Shown here: one piece after another, positions 1 through 8,845 of the stretch
Layout of the letters: every line of letters begins with the position of its first letter
Position numbering within the stretch: position 1 is the stretch's first letter
Source of the DNA: Planococcus sp. SK3692
Lineage (GTDB): Bacteria > Bacillota > Bacilli > Bacillales_A > Planococcaceae
Assembly: GCF_028890485.2 (NCBI RefSeq)
Contig: NZ_JARCHV010000001.1
Coordinates: forward strand, 1,092,698-1,156,697
Direction of reading: 5' to 3'
DNA length: 64,000 bases
Notes under the pieces: model-generated
What the model was told of the DNA's origin: nothing
The model's input: the letters and a program-made list of their open reading frames with translations, nothing else
Databases searched by the model: none
Program-made: the position numbers and the translations under genes

Positions 1-18
1 TGTGTCTTGCACAGGGAC
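1..18 (+). repeat. REP-like 21-bp unit, cut by window edge
   Basis: These bases match the last 18 positions of the dispersed unit TTGTGTSNYGCACAGGGAC found fourteen more times between 2.5 and 33.3 kb. Only the second unit of what is probably a two-unit element is inside the window. It lies 8 bp beyond the stop codon of the leftward ABC permease gene, the same placement seen at several other copies. Confidence 0.8.
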
Positions 19-25
19 ACGCACG

Positions 26-1672
26 CTACCCAAATGCCACCGTTGCTTTCTTCCTTTTCGGAAACACCAGTCGCCAGCCGATTCCCACAGCGAGCAATAA
101 CACCCCAAGATAAACATAAATACCGTAATCAAACGCATTCGCGAGGAAATGCGCGCCGATAAAGGCACCGGTAATCAATGTCAGCAGCAGCATCTTCGCA
201 CCGCCTGATTCTTGGGCAAATTCGAAGGAAGTGGAGAACGGAAATTCACCTTCGTTCACTATTCTGTAAGTGATTAATATTTGCAGGAGGCCACCAAGCA
301 ACACCGCTGCCAAATCCGGGAGAATTCTCACCGAGAAAATCCAGAGGAAGATCACGGACAAGAACACGAAAACCGGCACATACATTTTCACAATAAAGGC
401 TTTCAAGGTGCCACTATAGGCACTTGATGCTTGTTCAATCGGCGCCGCCCTGAACAGCCAGCTGCCTTTATAGCCTTCCGAAAATTTCAGCATGAACACG
501 ACGCTCGGAATGATGACATTACAGAAATAGATGAACATGAACATATTGCCGCCTGAAATCTCTTCCAAGCCGCCGTCCACCGAATAGGTGAAAATAAAGA
601 GAAACGGGAAAAACAACGACATCCCGAGCACCGGGAACACCTTCAGTTTGAATTCACGTTCTTTTTTCATCATCGATGCAGCGAAACGGTAAAAGACGCG
701 TTCTTCATTCGAACGGCATAACCATTTAGCGCCCGCCTCGTCCAGCCAATTCCTGGATTTCTTGCGGGTTTTTGTGTCGCTCAACAGCTTTTCGAGATTT
801 CGTTCAAACGACGGCATCAGTTTGGCATAGCCGAAAATCGCGATGACCGGCACCAGCACCGCGAACACAGTGAACGCGATGAAATGACTCGACGAATTGC
901 CATTCAAGAACACTTCAAACGGCGCGCCGTACCAAAGCGGCGGTATGAGGAAATGCCACCAGCTGAACGCGTACGCCATGTTCAAATCAACAAATTCAAA
1001 CGACCGGATCAACACCTGATAGCCCACGACCACTCCGACCGACAGCAAAATCTGCACGTAATTGATGATGTCTTTCAGCTTTTCCCCGTCGAAGAAGCGC
1101 AAGATGAATAAATACAGCAAGGACGTCAAGACGACGACCAATAAAATCGTCAACACGAGTTCAAACAGGAAAATCAATGAAAAGACAATGCCGTGCCGAA
1201 ACAAGCTGACCAGAAACGGAATTGTCGTAAAAGCGCCGGCGACAAAGGTCATATAAATCATGATGTGGACGATTTTCGCCGCCGCGATAGTCTGTTTATT
1301 CACCGGCTTGGTCTGGATGATGTTCTTATCCCGAATATCCAATAGCACGACGGAAAAATCGGAAATCATCGATGTCATCAAGATGAATAGGATCATGCCA
1401 AAAACGAGGCTCAATTGATACATATAGTTTTCCCCGAGCAATAAAAACGGGATCAAGATCAAACTGTAAAGCCCGTAGACCCACAACGACTTCAAGAACT
1501 GGTTGCCCTCTTTCTTCTTTTTGCCGGTATCGCCGAAAATCGTTGGCACGCGCCGCTCGTCCATCGTCAATTTGATGCGCAGTATTTTTTCCATCACCGC
1601 ATAATCAACGCCAAATCGGGTGAAAATGCCTTTAAATGCGCCGAGGAACTTCAAGGATTGGAACTCACGCAT
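26..1672 (-). CDS. ABC-2 type exporter permease, about 548 aa
   Basis: Membrane subunit of an ABC exporter; the transported substrate cannot be read from the sequence. Many hydrophobic segments are spread over the protein (for example near residues 65-100, 140-190, 210-240, 270-290, 350-410 and 430-535), with a charged stretch near 300-345. An upstream in-frame ATG exists, but I chose the start at 1672 because it overlaps the ATPase stop as ATGCGTGA and has GAGGAG just before it, so the two genes are translationally coupled. The ATPase at 1665-2465 is its obvious partner. I do not recognise a specific named orthologue; the general shape fits the large Firmicutes ABC-2 permeases. Confidence 0.85.
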   Translation of the reverse strand: MREFQSLKFLGAFKGIFTRFGVDYAVMEKILRIKLTMDERRVPTIFGDTGKKKKEGNQFLKSLWVYGLYSLILIPFLLLGENYMYQLSLVFGMILFILMTSMISDFSVVLLDIRDKNIIQTKPVNKQTIAAAKIVHIMIYMTFVAGAFTTIPFLVSLFRHGIVFSLIFLFELVLTILLVVVLTSLLYLFILRFFDGEKLKDIINYVQILLSVGVVVGYQVLIRSFEFVDLNMAYAFSWWHFLIPPLWYGAPFEVFLNGNSSSHFIAFTVFAVLVPVIAIFGYAKLMPSFERNLEKLLSDTKTRKKSRNWLDEAGAKWLCRSNEERVFYRFAASMMKKEREFKLKVFPVLGMSLFFPFLFIFTYSVDGGLEEISGGNMFMFIYFCNVIIPSVVFMLKFSEGYKGSWLFRAAPIEQASSAYSGTLKAFIVKMYVPVFVFLSVIFLWIFSVRILPDLAAVLLGGLLQILITYRIVNEGEFPFSTSFEFAQESGGAKMLLLTLITGAFIGAHFLANAFDYGIYVYLGVLLLAVGIGWRLVFPKRKKATVAFG

Positions 1673-2465
1673 ACTCCTCGTCTCCCTGGACGATCGACAC
1701 AAAATCCTTGGCCTTGCTGCGATGCTCTGTAAAGCCGGTCAATTGATTGAAAATCCCGGAAAGCGACCCTTCCTCACTCATTTCCTTCAGTTCTTCAAAC
1801 GTCGCATCCGCCACCACTTCACCTTTCACCAGCAGCACGATGCGGTTGCTAATTTTCTCCACGAGGTCCATGATATGTGACGAATAAAAAATCGTTTTCC
1901 CCTGGGCCGCCAATTGCGCCAGGATTTCCTGGATGACCATCATACTATTGGCATCAAGCCCACTGAGCGGCTCATCCCAAAACAATAGATCCGGGTCGTG
2001 GAGCAGGCTCGCGATGATCAGCACTTTTTGCTTCATGCCTTTTGAAAAAGAAGACAACCGGGAATGACCGACATCCTGCAACTCAAACTGTCGTAATAAC
2101 CGCTCCGCTTTCGACTGCGCCGCGTCCCGGTCCATCCCGTACAATTCGCCAGTAAAGACCAAATACTCCATCGCCGTCAAATTGTCGTAGGCTTCCGCAT
2201 TTTCCGGCACATAACCGATTTTCTTTTTATAAGATGGGTCCCCGGACGAAATATCCTGCCCAAAAATCACCACTTGCCCCTGGTAATCATCGATCAGCCC
2301 GAGCATGATTTTCACCGTCGTGCTTTTGCCCGCCCCGTTTGGCCCGATGTAACCGATGATTTCGCCTCTCGCCACTTCAAGGTTGATCCCATTCAACACT
2401 TTTTTGCCGCCATAAGTCATCGTCAAATTTTGAATTGAAAGTACCTTATCGTTTTCTCTTATCAT
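1665..2465 (-). CDS. ABC transporter ATP-binding protein, 266 aa
   Basis: Hydrolyses ATP to drive the membrane partner encoded directly downstream. Walker A GPNGAGKST is at residues 41-49, the signature region SFSKGMKQK near 139-147, Walker B LLFWDEP near 160-166 and the switch histidine in SSHIMD near 195-200. The signature is the degenerate SKGM form typical of ABC-2/drug-exporter ATPases. The ribosome site GAGGGG precedes the ATG. The gene ends inside the start of the permease gene (8-nt overlap), so they form a two-gene operon. A perfect inverted repeat upstream (2504-2519) may be an operator. Confidence 0.93.
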   Translation of the reverse strand: MIRENDKVLSIQNLTMTYGGKKVLNGINLEVARGEIIGYIGPNGAGKSTTVKIMLGLIDDYQGQVVIFGQDISSGDPSYKKKIGYVPENAEAYDNLTAMEYLVFTGELYGMDRDAAQSKAERLLRQFELQDVGHSRLSSFSKGMKQKVLIIASLLHDPDLLFWDEPLSGLDANSMMVIQEILAQLAAQGKTIFYSSHIMDLVEKISNRIVLLVKGEVVADATFEELKEMSEEGSLSGIFNQLTGFTEHRSKAKDFVSIVQGDEEYA

Positions 2466-2503
2466 CTAAAAACCCCTCACGCTAATTATGTGTTCATTCT
2501 AAC

Positions 2504-2519
2504 ATTCAACTGGTTGAAT
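2504..2519 (-). promoter_or_regulatory. Inverted repeat upstream of the ABC exporter operon
   Basis: ATTCAAC-TG-GTTGAAT is a perfect 7-2-7 palindrome 39 bp upstream of the ATPase start. On the minus strand TTGAAT could be part of a -35 box, with TAATTA about 15 bp further down, so a repressor site overlapping a promoter is possible. No regulator gene is adjacent. Confidence 0.35.
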
Positions 2520-2555
2520 TTGGGACTTTTCACCAATTTTATGGGAATCAGCTCA

Positions 2556-2641
2556 AATTGTGTGATGCACAGGGACGTTCTTTCACCGAAATACTGCTAC
2601 ACCAAGGATCTTTCCCTCCGAATTGTGTCTTGCACAGGGAC
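2556..2641 (+). repeat. Two-unit REP-like element (copy 1)
   Basis: Two direct units (2556-2576 and 2621-2641) matching TTGTGTSNYGCACAGGGAC are separated by 44 bp. The second unit is extended by ACAA, so TTGTGTC and GACACAA can pair around the GCACAG core. The element lies in the divergent region between the ABC ATPase gene and the exporter-like gene at 2720. Confidence 0.85.
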
Positions 2642-2719
2642 ACAACCAACAGCTCCCCTCGACACGGATGATATACTGAAAATACAGTCATTCCATGAAA
2701 AGGAGCCAGTACTTATCTT

Positions 2720-3772
2720 ATGATGCGATCTCTGCGTTTCAACGGCAGTCGAATAGTGAAAACTGGTCTCGCGATCTTTTTGACCGCGACGATCTGTATC
2801 TGGTTCAATTGGCCGCCTGTCTTTGCGGTCATCACGGCCATCGTGACGATCGAGCCGACAGTCAGCGACTCGATCAAAAAAGGCCTGGTCCGTTTTCCAG
2901 CGTCAGCAATCGGTTCGGCTTTCGCCGTTCTTTTTATCACCTTATTTGGGAATTCCCCGATTACGTATACACTTGCCGCTGTCGCTACGATTCTTGCCTG
3001 TTACCGGCTGAAGCTGCATGCAGGTTTGCTCGTCGCGACTTTGACTTCTGTCGCGATGGTGGAAGTCATCCACGACCATTTCCTGTACTCGTTCTTTATT
3101 CGCCTCGGGACGACGACAATCGGATTGGTCGTGTCGACTGCCGTCAATATGCTCGTATTCCCGCCGAACTACAGCACCGATATTTTGAAAAGCATCCACA
3201 GCATCAGCGGTCGCGCAGGAAGCATGCTTGAACACACTTTCCAAGCCATCCTGTTCGAAGGCGATACGATTCTGCAGGAAGACAAGAAAATCGTTAAACA
3301 GCTGACGACGGAAATCCGCAAGACCGAGAAGCTGGTTCATTACCAGCGCGACGAAGCGAGCCTGTATCCATGGGTCCGCAACCGGGAAGCTGAGTTGCAG
3401 ATGGCGGAACGACAATTGCTGTTTCTCGATAATTTTGAATACCATTTGAACGCTTTGCTTCGCGTCCCCATCCAAGACATCCAGTGGACACAAGCCGAGC
3501 GGGAAATCGTCATGGATGCCGTAGCCGCGCTCGCGAACGATCTTCAGCATTCCATCCATTTCGACCACGGAAAACATCAAGCACAACTGAAAAGCATCAC
3601 CGACCTGTTCTGGGAAAACAGCAAACGCGTGCCGGCAAACGACGCACTCCACCCGACACTGTTCCCGCCGGAATTCACGATTCTTTATGAACTCATCTCG
3701 ATCTATGATTTGGTCGACAAGTTTTTCGACCCGAATAGCGTGAAGGCTGTGCAGGAAGCTGAAAAATTATAA
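2720..3772 (+). CDS. Aromatic acid exporter (FUSC/ArAE) family membrane protein, 350 aa
   Basis: Resembles the ArAE_1 family of Gram-positive proteins with an FUSC-type membrane half, thought to export aromatic or related organic acids. The first 150 residues hold about five to six closely spaced membrane segments, with the family-like run WPPVFAVITAIVTIEPTVSD near residues 30-50. The remaining 200 residues are a soluble, charged, mainly helical domain. Two adjacent ATGs (2720 and 2723) follow an AAGGAG sequence by 14-17 nt, so the exact start is uncertain by one codon. It is a single gene followed by a strong terminator. Substrate is unknown. Confidence 0.8.
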   Translation: MMRSLRFNGSRIVKTGLAIFLTATICIWFNWPPVFAVITAIVTIEPTVSDSIKKGLVRFPASAIGSAFAVLFITLFGNSPITYTLAAVATILACYRLKLHAGLLVATLTSVAMVEVIHDHFLYSFFIRLGTTTIGLVVSTAVNMLVFPPNYSTDILKSIHSISGRAGSMLEHTFQAILFEGDTILQEDKKIVKQLTTEIRKTEKLVHYQRDEASLYPWVRNREAELQMAERQLLFLDNFEYHLNALLRVPIQDIQWTQAEREIVMDAVAALANDLQHSIHFDHGKHQAQLKSITDLFWENSKRVPANDALHPTLFPPEFTILYELISIYDLVDKFFDPNSVKAVQEAEKL

Positions 3773-3784
3773 AATATGAAAAAA

Positions 3785-3823
3785 ACCGTGCCGGAAACAC
3801 TTCAGTTTCCGGCACGGTTTTTT
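3785..3823. terminator. Bidirectional rho-independent terminator
   Basis: A 14-bp perfect stem (ACCGTGCCGGAAAC paired with its complement, 3785-3798 and 3805-3818) with a 6-nt loop is flanked by A-rich sequence on the left and T-rich on the right. It separates the convergent genes ending at 3772 and 3931. Confidence 0.9.
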
Positions 3824-3829
3824 CGATTG

Positions 3830-3915
3830 AATTGTGTGGCGCACAGGGACAATCCAGTACAGTAACCCCGCTGCGACAAGGATCTGGCTGGTGGAATTGT
3901 GTGATGCACAGGGAC
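3830..3915 (+). repeat. Two-unit REP-like element (copy 2)
   Basis: Units at 3830-3850 and 3895-3915 with a 44-bp spacer. The element lies between the bidirectional terminator and the stop codon of the leftward yjcL-like gene, so it is in the 3' untranslated part of that transcript. Confidence 0.85.
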
Positions 3916-3930
3916 ACAACCAACCCCATC

Positions 3931-5157
3931 CTACATCATCGTCGCAAACCACAATCCGAGCGTCGTGCCGATATAGTTGCCGATCACGTAGCCAATCGTT
4001 CCGACTACCAAAATCGGCCCGATCAGTTCGCGCCAGCCTTTGGCAATCGCCATCGCAGCTGCCGTTGTTGGGCCGCCAACGTTAGCGTTAACCACCAATA
4101 AAATCTCTTCCAGATCGTATTTCAATAACTTCCCAGCCGTCAGCGATACCGTCAAATTAACGATCACAATGATCGCGACAAAGACCAGCAATAGCGGTGC
4201 GTTCTGGACGATCAACGGAATCGATGCCGGTATGCCGATGACCACGAAGAATAGATAGATCAAAAACGTCCCGATTTCCTGACTGCCGTTGATGCCATCG
4301 AAATAACGCGGGAACAAGGCGAGCGCAAGGAATGTCAAAGTCGTCAGCACCAAATACTGGTCACCGATCAAGCCGCTGAGCAAGTTCCAGCCGAATGCGA
4401 CTTCTTCACCAGACGGAATGACGCCAGCAAAAAATTCGGCGATTTTCGTCGCCACCACCACGAGGAAAAACGCTGTCCCCAGTGACATGGCCATATCTTT
4501 CAATGAAATATCCTGGCGCTTCCAGAAGTTTTCGGCGTTGGTCTTGCCACCGTTCGACTCAGCTTCCCGCTCCACTTGCAAAACGTGCGGATGCGGGTAC
4601 ATTTTCCGGAAGAAACCGAATGTCGGAATCGCCATCAAAGTAATGAACACGAGCGCCATCATCAAATTGTCCGCCACCACAGTCGCAGACACCAAATCTT
4701 CCGGCGCATCGAACTTCGCCGTCATCGCGGCAAAATTGACGCCGCCCCCGACGTAAGAAGCTCCCATCATGCCGCCAATCCGGTCAAGAAACGGAATCGT
4801 ATCTTTCAGCAAGAAGAAGCTGAGGATCGTCCCGGCAACCGTCCCGATCGAACTGATCAGGAAAATCAGCAGCATGCGCCCGCTTTCTTTCCAGATTTTC
4901 TTGAAGTTCACATGGAATAACAATAGCGGAATCGCGAGCGGCACGATAAATGCCCACACCGCATCATACGCAGGCGACGCCGTCGGGATAATGCCGGTAT
5001 TCGATAAGATAATGGCAGAAACGAGCGCAATGACAGCCCCTGAAATCTTCCCAGCCCAGCTGTATTTCTGCTCGAGCACAATGCTCATCGCCGCCACGAT
5101 GACGATGATTCCCCAAAGCGTCAGCAAATCATCTGCCCGGATCAATGAATTCTCCAT
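3931..5157 (-). CDS. yjcL: DUF819 (YjcL-like) integral membrane protein, 408 aa
   Basis: Belongs to the DUF819/YjcL family of polytopic membrane proteins with no established substrate. About eleven to twelve hydrophobic helices are visible. Family features include the N-terminal run TLWGIIVIVAAMSIVLEQ, the Gly-rich segment GGMMGASYVGGGVNFAAM near residue 130, and a C-terminal NANVGGPTTAAAMA segment near residue 365 that mirrors it, as in two-repeat transporters. A soluble loop lies near 185-215. Ribosome site AAGGGAGA precedes the ATG. The gene is monocistronic as far as can be seen. Family call is firm, biochemical role is not known. Confidence 0.88.
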   Translation of the reverse strand: MENSLIRADDLLTLWGIIVIVAAMSIVLEQKYSWAGKISGAVIALVSAIILSNTGIIPTASPAYDAVWAFIVPLAIPLLLFHVNFKKIWKESGRMLLIFLISSIGTVAGTILSFFLLKDTIPFLDRIGGMMGASYVGGGVNFAAMTAKFDAPEDLVSATVVADNLMMALVFITLMAIPTFGFFRKMYPHPHVLQVEREAESNGGKTNAENFWKRQDISLKDMAMSLGTAFFLVVVATKIAEFFAGVIPSGEEVAFGWNLLSGLIGDQYLVLTTLTFLALALFPRYFDGINGSQEIGTFLIYLFFVVIGIPASIPLIVQNAPLLLVFVAIIVIVNLTVSLTAGKLLKYDLEEILLVVNANVGGPTTAAAMAIAKGWRELIGPILVVGTIGYVIGNYIGTTLGLWFATMM

Positions 5158-5308
5158 ATGTATTCTCCCTTCGCTCGCTGCACTTTAAGTTTTTCTCAGT
5201 CGTACGCGAGCTGTGTCTAAATTAAAATCTTCATCTTCCAGTATCCTATTATTGTCAGATTATGTCGAGTAGTCTTGCAATTCCCTACGCATTTCTGCGC
5301 TCACGTAG

Positions 5309-5352
5309 AAAAGACCGTTCCAGAAACTCAGCAGTTACCGGTACGGTCTTTT
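5309..5352 (-). terminator. Probable terminator downstream of yfiT-like gene
   Basis: AAAAGACCGT (5309-5318) pairs with ACGGTCTTTT (5343-5352) around an imperfect inner stem. Read leftwards it is followed by CTTTTC-like sequence, so it would end the leftward transcript of the yfiT-like gene. REP-like copy 3 sits between that stop codon and this hairpin. Confidence 0.6.
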
Positions 5353-5353
5353 A

Positions 5354-5439
5354 AATTGTGTCACGCACAGGGACACAGCGCTCACAAAACCGCGACATGC
5401 CAGCATTTTCTCCACTGAAATTGTGTCGTGCACAGGGAC
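5354..5439 (+). repeat. Two-unit REP-like element (copy 3)
   Basis: Units at 5354-5374 and 5419-5439 with a 44-bp spacer. The right unit ends 5 bp from the stop codon of the leftward yfiT-like gene and the left unit abuts a terminator hairpin. Confidence 0.85.
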
Positions 5440-5444
5440 AACAA

Positions 5445-5960
5445 CTACATTTCCATCCCTAGCGCAATCCGAATATGGCCCAGATGATGCTCTTCGTGCC
5501 AAGACAGTTTCTTCAAGGTTTCAGAAACCCGAACCTCGCCGTCCGTTTCGTGAATGAACATGCGTTCCAATTGCGTTCCCGTTACGTAATTGCCGAGTGC
5601 CACAATCCGTTCGTTCAATCCTTCGAGCATACGGATTGAACTTTCTACCGGTAAACGGTTGTCCGGTAGATAGGCCCATTTTTCTTGATCAAAGCTCGGC
5701 ACCGTAGGATTGTATTCCGTCAATGCCAGTTTTAATCGCTGATACATCGCCACTTGCGAATCCGCAATATGGTGCACAAGCTGCCGCACCGTCCAGCTGT
5801 CTTCTCTATAGGTCTTGTTCAAGTCCTCATCGTCCAAAGAATCCACCACTTCCCGAAGGCGCGTCGTGTAGCTATTGATTTCTCTGAGCCATTGTTTCAC
5901 ATCTTCATTCGTTACTTGTTCAGGAACTTGCATATGCCCGATTGGAAATTTCACATCCAT
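5445..5960 (-). CDS. yfiT: YfiT/BstA-type DinB-fold putative metal-dependent S-transferase, 171 aa
   Basis: Four-helix DinB-like protein of the YfiT group; family members bind a metal and B. subtilis YfiT has been linked to bacillithiol-dependent transfer. The metal-binding histidines are visible in VRQLVHHIADS (first His pair near residue 65) and in WHEEHHLGHI near the C-terminus. The N-terminus DVKFPIGHMQVPEQV resembles the YfiT start. A longer open frame begins 51 bp upstream, but the ATG at 5960 has AAAAGGGG nine bases before it, so I start there. Monocistronic, with a REP-like element in its 3' region. Confidence 0.85.
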   Translation of the reverse strand: MDVKFPIGHMQVPEQVTNEDVKQWLREINSYTTRLREVVDSLDDEDLNKTYREDSWTVRQLVHHIADSQVAMYQRLKLALTEYNPTVPSFDQEKWAYLPDNRLPVESSIRMLEGLNERIVALGNYVTGTQLERMFIHETDGEVRVSETLKKLSWHEEHHLGHIRIALGMEM

Positions 5961-6045
5961 GTACGTAACCCCTTTTCTATCTCTTTTATGAAACGTCGTT
6001 GTCACGCTCAATATAACAATGGAGGCTGGGTTTGTAAACGCTAGG

Positions 6046-6564
6046 TCAAATCCCTGTCCGCTTCCTAATCTCCCAATCCCAGAAATTAGAGCCTTGAGTA
6101 ATAATCAATTTTTCTAGCCATTCTTCAAAGCTCATTCCGATGAATAGATCATCTTCGAAGTTATTGCCTGTATCAAACCAGCCTAAATATCCGCCTCCTA
6201 TCTGCGGATCCGTAACAATCAAAAACGAGCCATCATAACCTGTCGCGACCGGAAACCAGTTATCAGGAAAATCATCACCATAGTAGGATCGGTGTTCCAG
6301 AATTTGTTCTATAGTATACAGTTCCATCCCGTTATTTCCACCGTCTTCTGTGAAAAACAGCCGGCCACCATGATGCAGCCTTAAAAACTCTTCATAATCT
6401 GCGGGGAGTTTAAAGGGAAATCTTTCAATTTCTTTTTCCGTTGCAGGGGCATTCAACTGGACCTTGGTCTTTTCCAAATAGCCGTCTTCTTGTTGGATCC
6501 ATAGAAAGCCATCCTCGTCTAACCTTTGTTTCAAGTTGCTGATGGCAGTAGCCAACCTGGACAT
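6046..6564 (-). CDS. SMI1/KNR4 (SUKH) family protein, 172 aa
   Basis: A SUKH-fold protein. In bacteria these often act as immunity proteins against contact-dependent or polymorphic toxins, but single-copy chromosomal members without a toxin neighbour also occur. The central LPADYEEFLRLHHGGRLFF segment near residues 53-71 and the later YDGSFLIVTDPQIGGGYLGW run are typical of the family. Ribosome site GAGGTGG precedes the ATG. No toxin gene or secretion component lies nearby, so an immunity role is not supported by context here. Confidence 0.8.
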   Translation of the reverse strand: MSRLATAISNLKQRLDEDGFLWIQQEDGYLEKTKVQLNAPATEKEIERFPFKLPADYEEFLRLHHGGRLFFTEDGGNNGMELYTIEQILEHRSYYGDDFPDNWFPVATGYDGSFLIVTDPQIGGGYLGWFDTGNNFEDDLFIGMSFEEWLEKLIITQGSNFWDWEIRKRTGI

Positions 6565-6779
6565 ATCGTCACCACCTCTATACTTTAGTCATTTATTCGC
6601 TTTAAAATGGTTCAGTTTCATTACAGTTCTCTTCACCAATTAACAATTCCTTTATTAACGCTTTACGTTTCCTTTAAAGAGGCTCATCCATTCATTTCTC
6701 CCATCTCCTAAGCGAAATCGTGCTAATATAAAATCAAAATCAGATCCATTTTGCACCTTAACGAAAGGCGGCGATAAGG

Positions 6780-7589
6780 ATGGCCAGGGAACAAAAGCCA
6801 CGGTTCTTGTTTGGTTTAGCGATAGTCGCGTCCATCGTCTTGATTTCTTTCTTATTGCAAATGGCTGGTAATCCATTCCTGAACAGCATCGTCCTGTTGC
6901 TTTTATTCTATATCGCCTTGCCGGTGTGGATTTGCAGTTATTACTTCCAAAAGCGCGGTGTGACATTGCGCCAAGTGGTCTTTGTGCAAGGCATCGTTCG
7001 TTGGCTCTTGCCGATTGTTGGGCTCAGTTTGCTGATCATGGTTTTTTCCACAAGCATCTTTTGGCTGCTGTTGCGCGCGCTCGTGGCGACGGCACCCGCC
7101 CTCGTGAATCTCTTTCTCACGCCAGAGCCGCTACCCGATGCCGTTTGGTATTTGGCAGCGACCGGTTTCATCGTCGCCATCGTCGCACCGATCGCCGAAG
7201 AATTCGTTTTCCGTGGAGTCATCCTGAATCAGCTGATGGACGTATTCGGCTTGTGGAAAGGCATCGGCATCACGAGCTTGATCTTCGCTGTGTTCCATCT
7301 CAATTTTTTCGGCGCGTTCTTGTTCGCCGTGATCGCGTCTCTCCTATATATCAAAACCGGCAATTTGCTCGCGCCCATTTTGCTTCACATCGCTAACAAC
7401 ACGCTCGCCGTCTACCAAGCATTCGCCGACACTTCCTTTATGGACTGGATGACGGTGGCGAGCGTCAACGACCTGTACACCAAAGCCGCGCCGAACCTCA
7501 TTGCGCTCATTGCAAGCACCGCCCTATTGCTGCTTGTCATCGGCTGGATGGCTCGAGGACTTGGCAACAATATAGCACCTCCAAATTAG
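6780..7589 (+). CDS. CPBP (CAAX-like) intramembrane metalloprotease, 269 aa
   Basis: Putative membrane-embedded glutamic-type protease of the CPBP/Abi family, which in Firmicutes often handles bacteriocin immunity or peptide maturation. The conserved motifs are present in order: EExxxR as AEEFVFRG (Glu 140-141, Arg 145), FxxxH as FAVFHLN (His 173) and HIANN near 203-207. About eight membrane segments cover residues 10-270. No bacteriocin gene is visible nearby, so its substrate is unknown. It stands alone between a leftward SUKH gene and a gene-poor stretch. Confidence 0.88.
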   Translation: MAREQKPRFLFGLAIVASIVLISFLLQMAGNPFLNSIVLLLLFYIALPVWICSYYFQKRGVTLRQVVFVQGIVRWLLPIVGLSLLIMVFSTSIFWLLLRALVATAPALVNLFLTPEPLPDAVWYLAATGFIVAIVAPIAEEFVFRGVILNQLMDVFGLWKGIGITSLIFAVFHLNFFGAFLFAVIASLLYIKTGNLLAPILLHIANNTLAVYQAFADTSFMDWMTVASVNDLYTKAAPNLIALIASTALLLLVIGWMARGLGNNIAPPN

Positions 7590-7937
7590 TTTCTGCTTCA
7601 AAAAAAGTTAGTTTAACATCCCATCTAAAGATTTTAATAGCTTTCCTACCCTTCTATCTTGTAACTTTTCTTATTGCCTACGAATGAATTTGCTGATTGA
7701 ATACGTCGTTGTATCTTCTATCTCATCAATAGAATGTACAGCGTAACCTATAAGGTGAGATTCAAATTCTGTTTTTCACTGAATACTATTCTGTTTAGAT
7801 TTATGAGTGGTTGAGTTATTATTTATCAGAGCATATGATGTTCGTAACTAATAAAATCCGTCTAGTATTCAACAATAGACGATTCGGTATCAATTAGTTT
7901 GGAATTGATACGTATTATAGGCCCAAAGGAGATTACA
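7590..7937. other. Gap with a possible leftward gene remnant
   Basis: AT-rich stretch without an intact gene. On the minus strand from about 7770 to 7671 an open run contains FESHLIGYAVHSIDEIEDTT and ends at a stop codon; its composition looks protein-like but both sides are interrupted by stops. A second short run (about 7650-7600) reads DRRVGKLLKSLDGMLN before a stop. I do not recognise either. The right end carries the palindrome described separately. Confidence 0.3.
7887..7911 (+). promoter_or_regulatory. Inverted repeat before the IclR-family gene
   Basis: GTATCAATT (7887-7895) and AATTGATAC (7903-7911) form a perfect 9-bp inverted repeat with a 7-nt centre, 27 bp upstream of the regulator start codon. 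It is a candidate autoregulatory site; its sequence is not the same as the palindrome before the permease. Confidence 0.45.
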
Positions 7938-8708
7938 ATGACTGCAAACAATGAAAATAAATCCAGTGTAGAGAAAGCACTACATTTATTAGATAGTTTT
8001 TCGGACAGAAAATTCTTTTTGAGTCTGGAAGAGATCGCTGATCATTCAGACATACCAAAAACAACTACTTTTCGACTACTAGCATCTTTAGAAAGTTACG
8101 GTTATATAAGGAAAACTATTACTGCTGGAAAAACATACTATTCTCTTGGCTATGGTTTTTTGACAAAAGGAAATATGGTGGCGAAACATATAGATATTCG
8201 TGAAGTAGCCAGGGATGAGATGCGAGAACTGCGGGACCAAAGCGGCCTAACTGTTCAGTTAGCAATTCGGGATGGTGCACATGCTTTATATGTTGAGCAG
8301 TTCGAATCTTGGAGTCCGATTCGAGTATTCCCATCAATTGGTCGACGCATCCCGCTACATGCAGCAGCTTGTCCCCGTGTATTGCTCGCTTATCTCTCTG
8401 AAACAGAACAGCAAAGTTTAATTAAGCAACTCAATTTTCAAGGGGATGCTTTGAAAAACCTTTGTAATGAAGAAACCCTTATAGAGCACTTATACGAAAT
8501 TCGCTCTAAGGGATTCAGTATCAGCAGAGGCGAACTTATCCCTGGCACAATTGCTTTAGCTGTTCCAATAATCAATCCTGCCACAGAAGACGTAATTGCT
8601 TCTCTAAGCCTAATTGCACTTGAATCCCACTTCTCCGATAATATCGAAGATTATCTACCTATGCTAAAGAAATCATCACAGCAAATTTCTGCAAAACTAA
8701 TTTCATAA
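7938..8708 (+). CDS. IclR family transcriptional regulator, 256 aa
   Basis: DNA-binding regulator that probably controls the permease and creatininase genes downstream. The N-terminal winged helix-turn-helix spans about residues 8-70 (SLEEIADHSDIPKTTTFRLL), and the C-terminal IclR ligand-binding domain follows from about 85 to 250, with the typical RIPLHAAACPRVLLAYL and SRGELIPGTIALAVPI segments. An upstream in-frame ATG exists, but AAAGGA sits 8 bp before the ATG at 7938. It is closed by its own terminator. The ligand is unknown; by context it is an amide or amino-acid-like compound. Confidence 0.9.
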   Translation: MTANNENKSSVEKALHLLDSFSDRKFFLSLEEIADHSDIPKTTTFRLLASLESYGYIRKTITAGKTYYSLGYGFLTKGNMVAKHIDIREVARDEMRELRDQSGLTVQLAIRDGAHALYVEQFESWSPIRVFPSIGRRIPLHAAACPRVLLAYLSETEQQSLIKQLNFQGDALKNLCNEETLIEHLYEIRSKGFSISRGELIPGTIALAVPIINPATEDVIASLSLIALESHFSDNIEDYLPMLKKSSQQISAKLIS

Positions 8709-8715
8709 TAAAAAT

Positions 8716-8750
8716 AAAAGACCTGCTTTTAATAAACAGGTCTTTTTTAT
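8716..8750 (+). terminator. Terminator of the IclR gene
   Basis: AAAAGACCTG (8716-8725) pairs with CAGGTCTTTT (8737-8746) over an 11-nt loop, followed by a T run. Confidence 0.88.
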
Positions 8751-8786
8751 TTCATTTAAATTGATGAAATATTAAAAATTTTATAG

Positions 8787-8818
8787 TATAATTTCTTAAA
8801 AATGGAATTAGAATTCCA
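8787..8818 (+). promoter_or_regulatory. -10 box with downstream IclR-like operator palindrome
   Basis: A perfect TATAAT lies at 8787-8792 with a poor -35 region (TTGATG at 8761 would give a 20-bp spacer). Directly downstream, 8803-8818 is the palindrome TGGAATT-AG-AATTCCA. This resembles the TGGAAA/TTTCCA core known for IclR-type operators. A repressor bound there would block transcription of the permease operon. Confidence 0.6.
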
Positions 8819-8845
8819 ACATACGGAATCGGAGGGGTAATTCAT

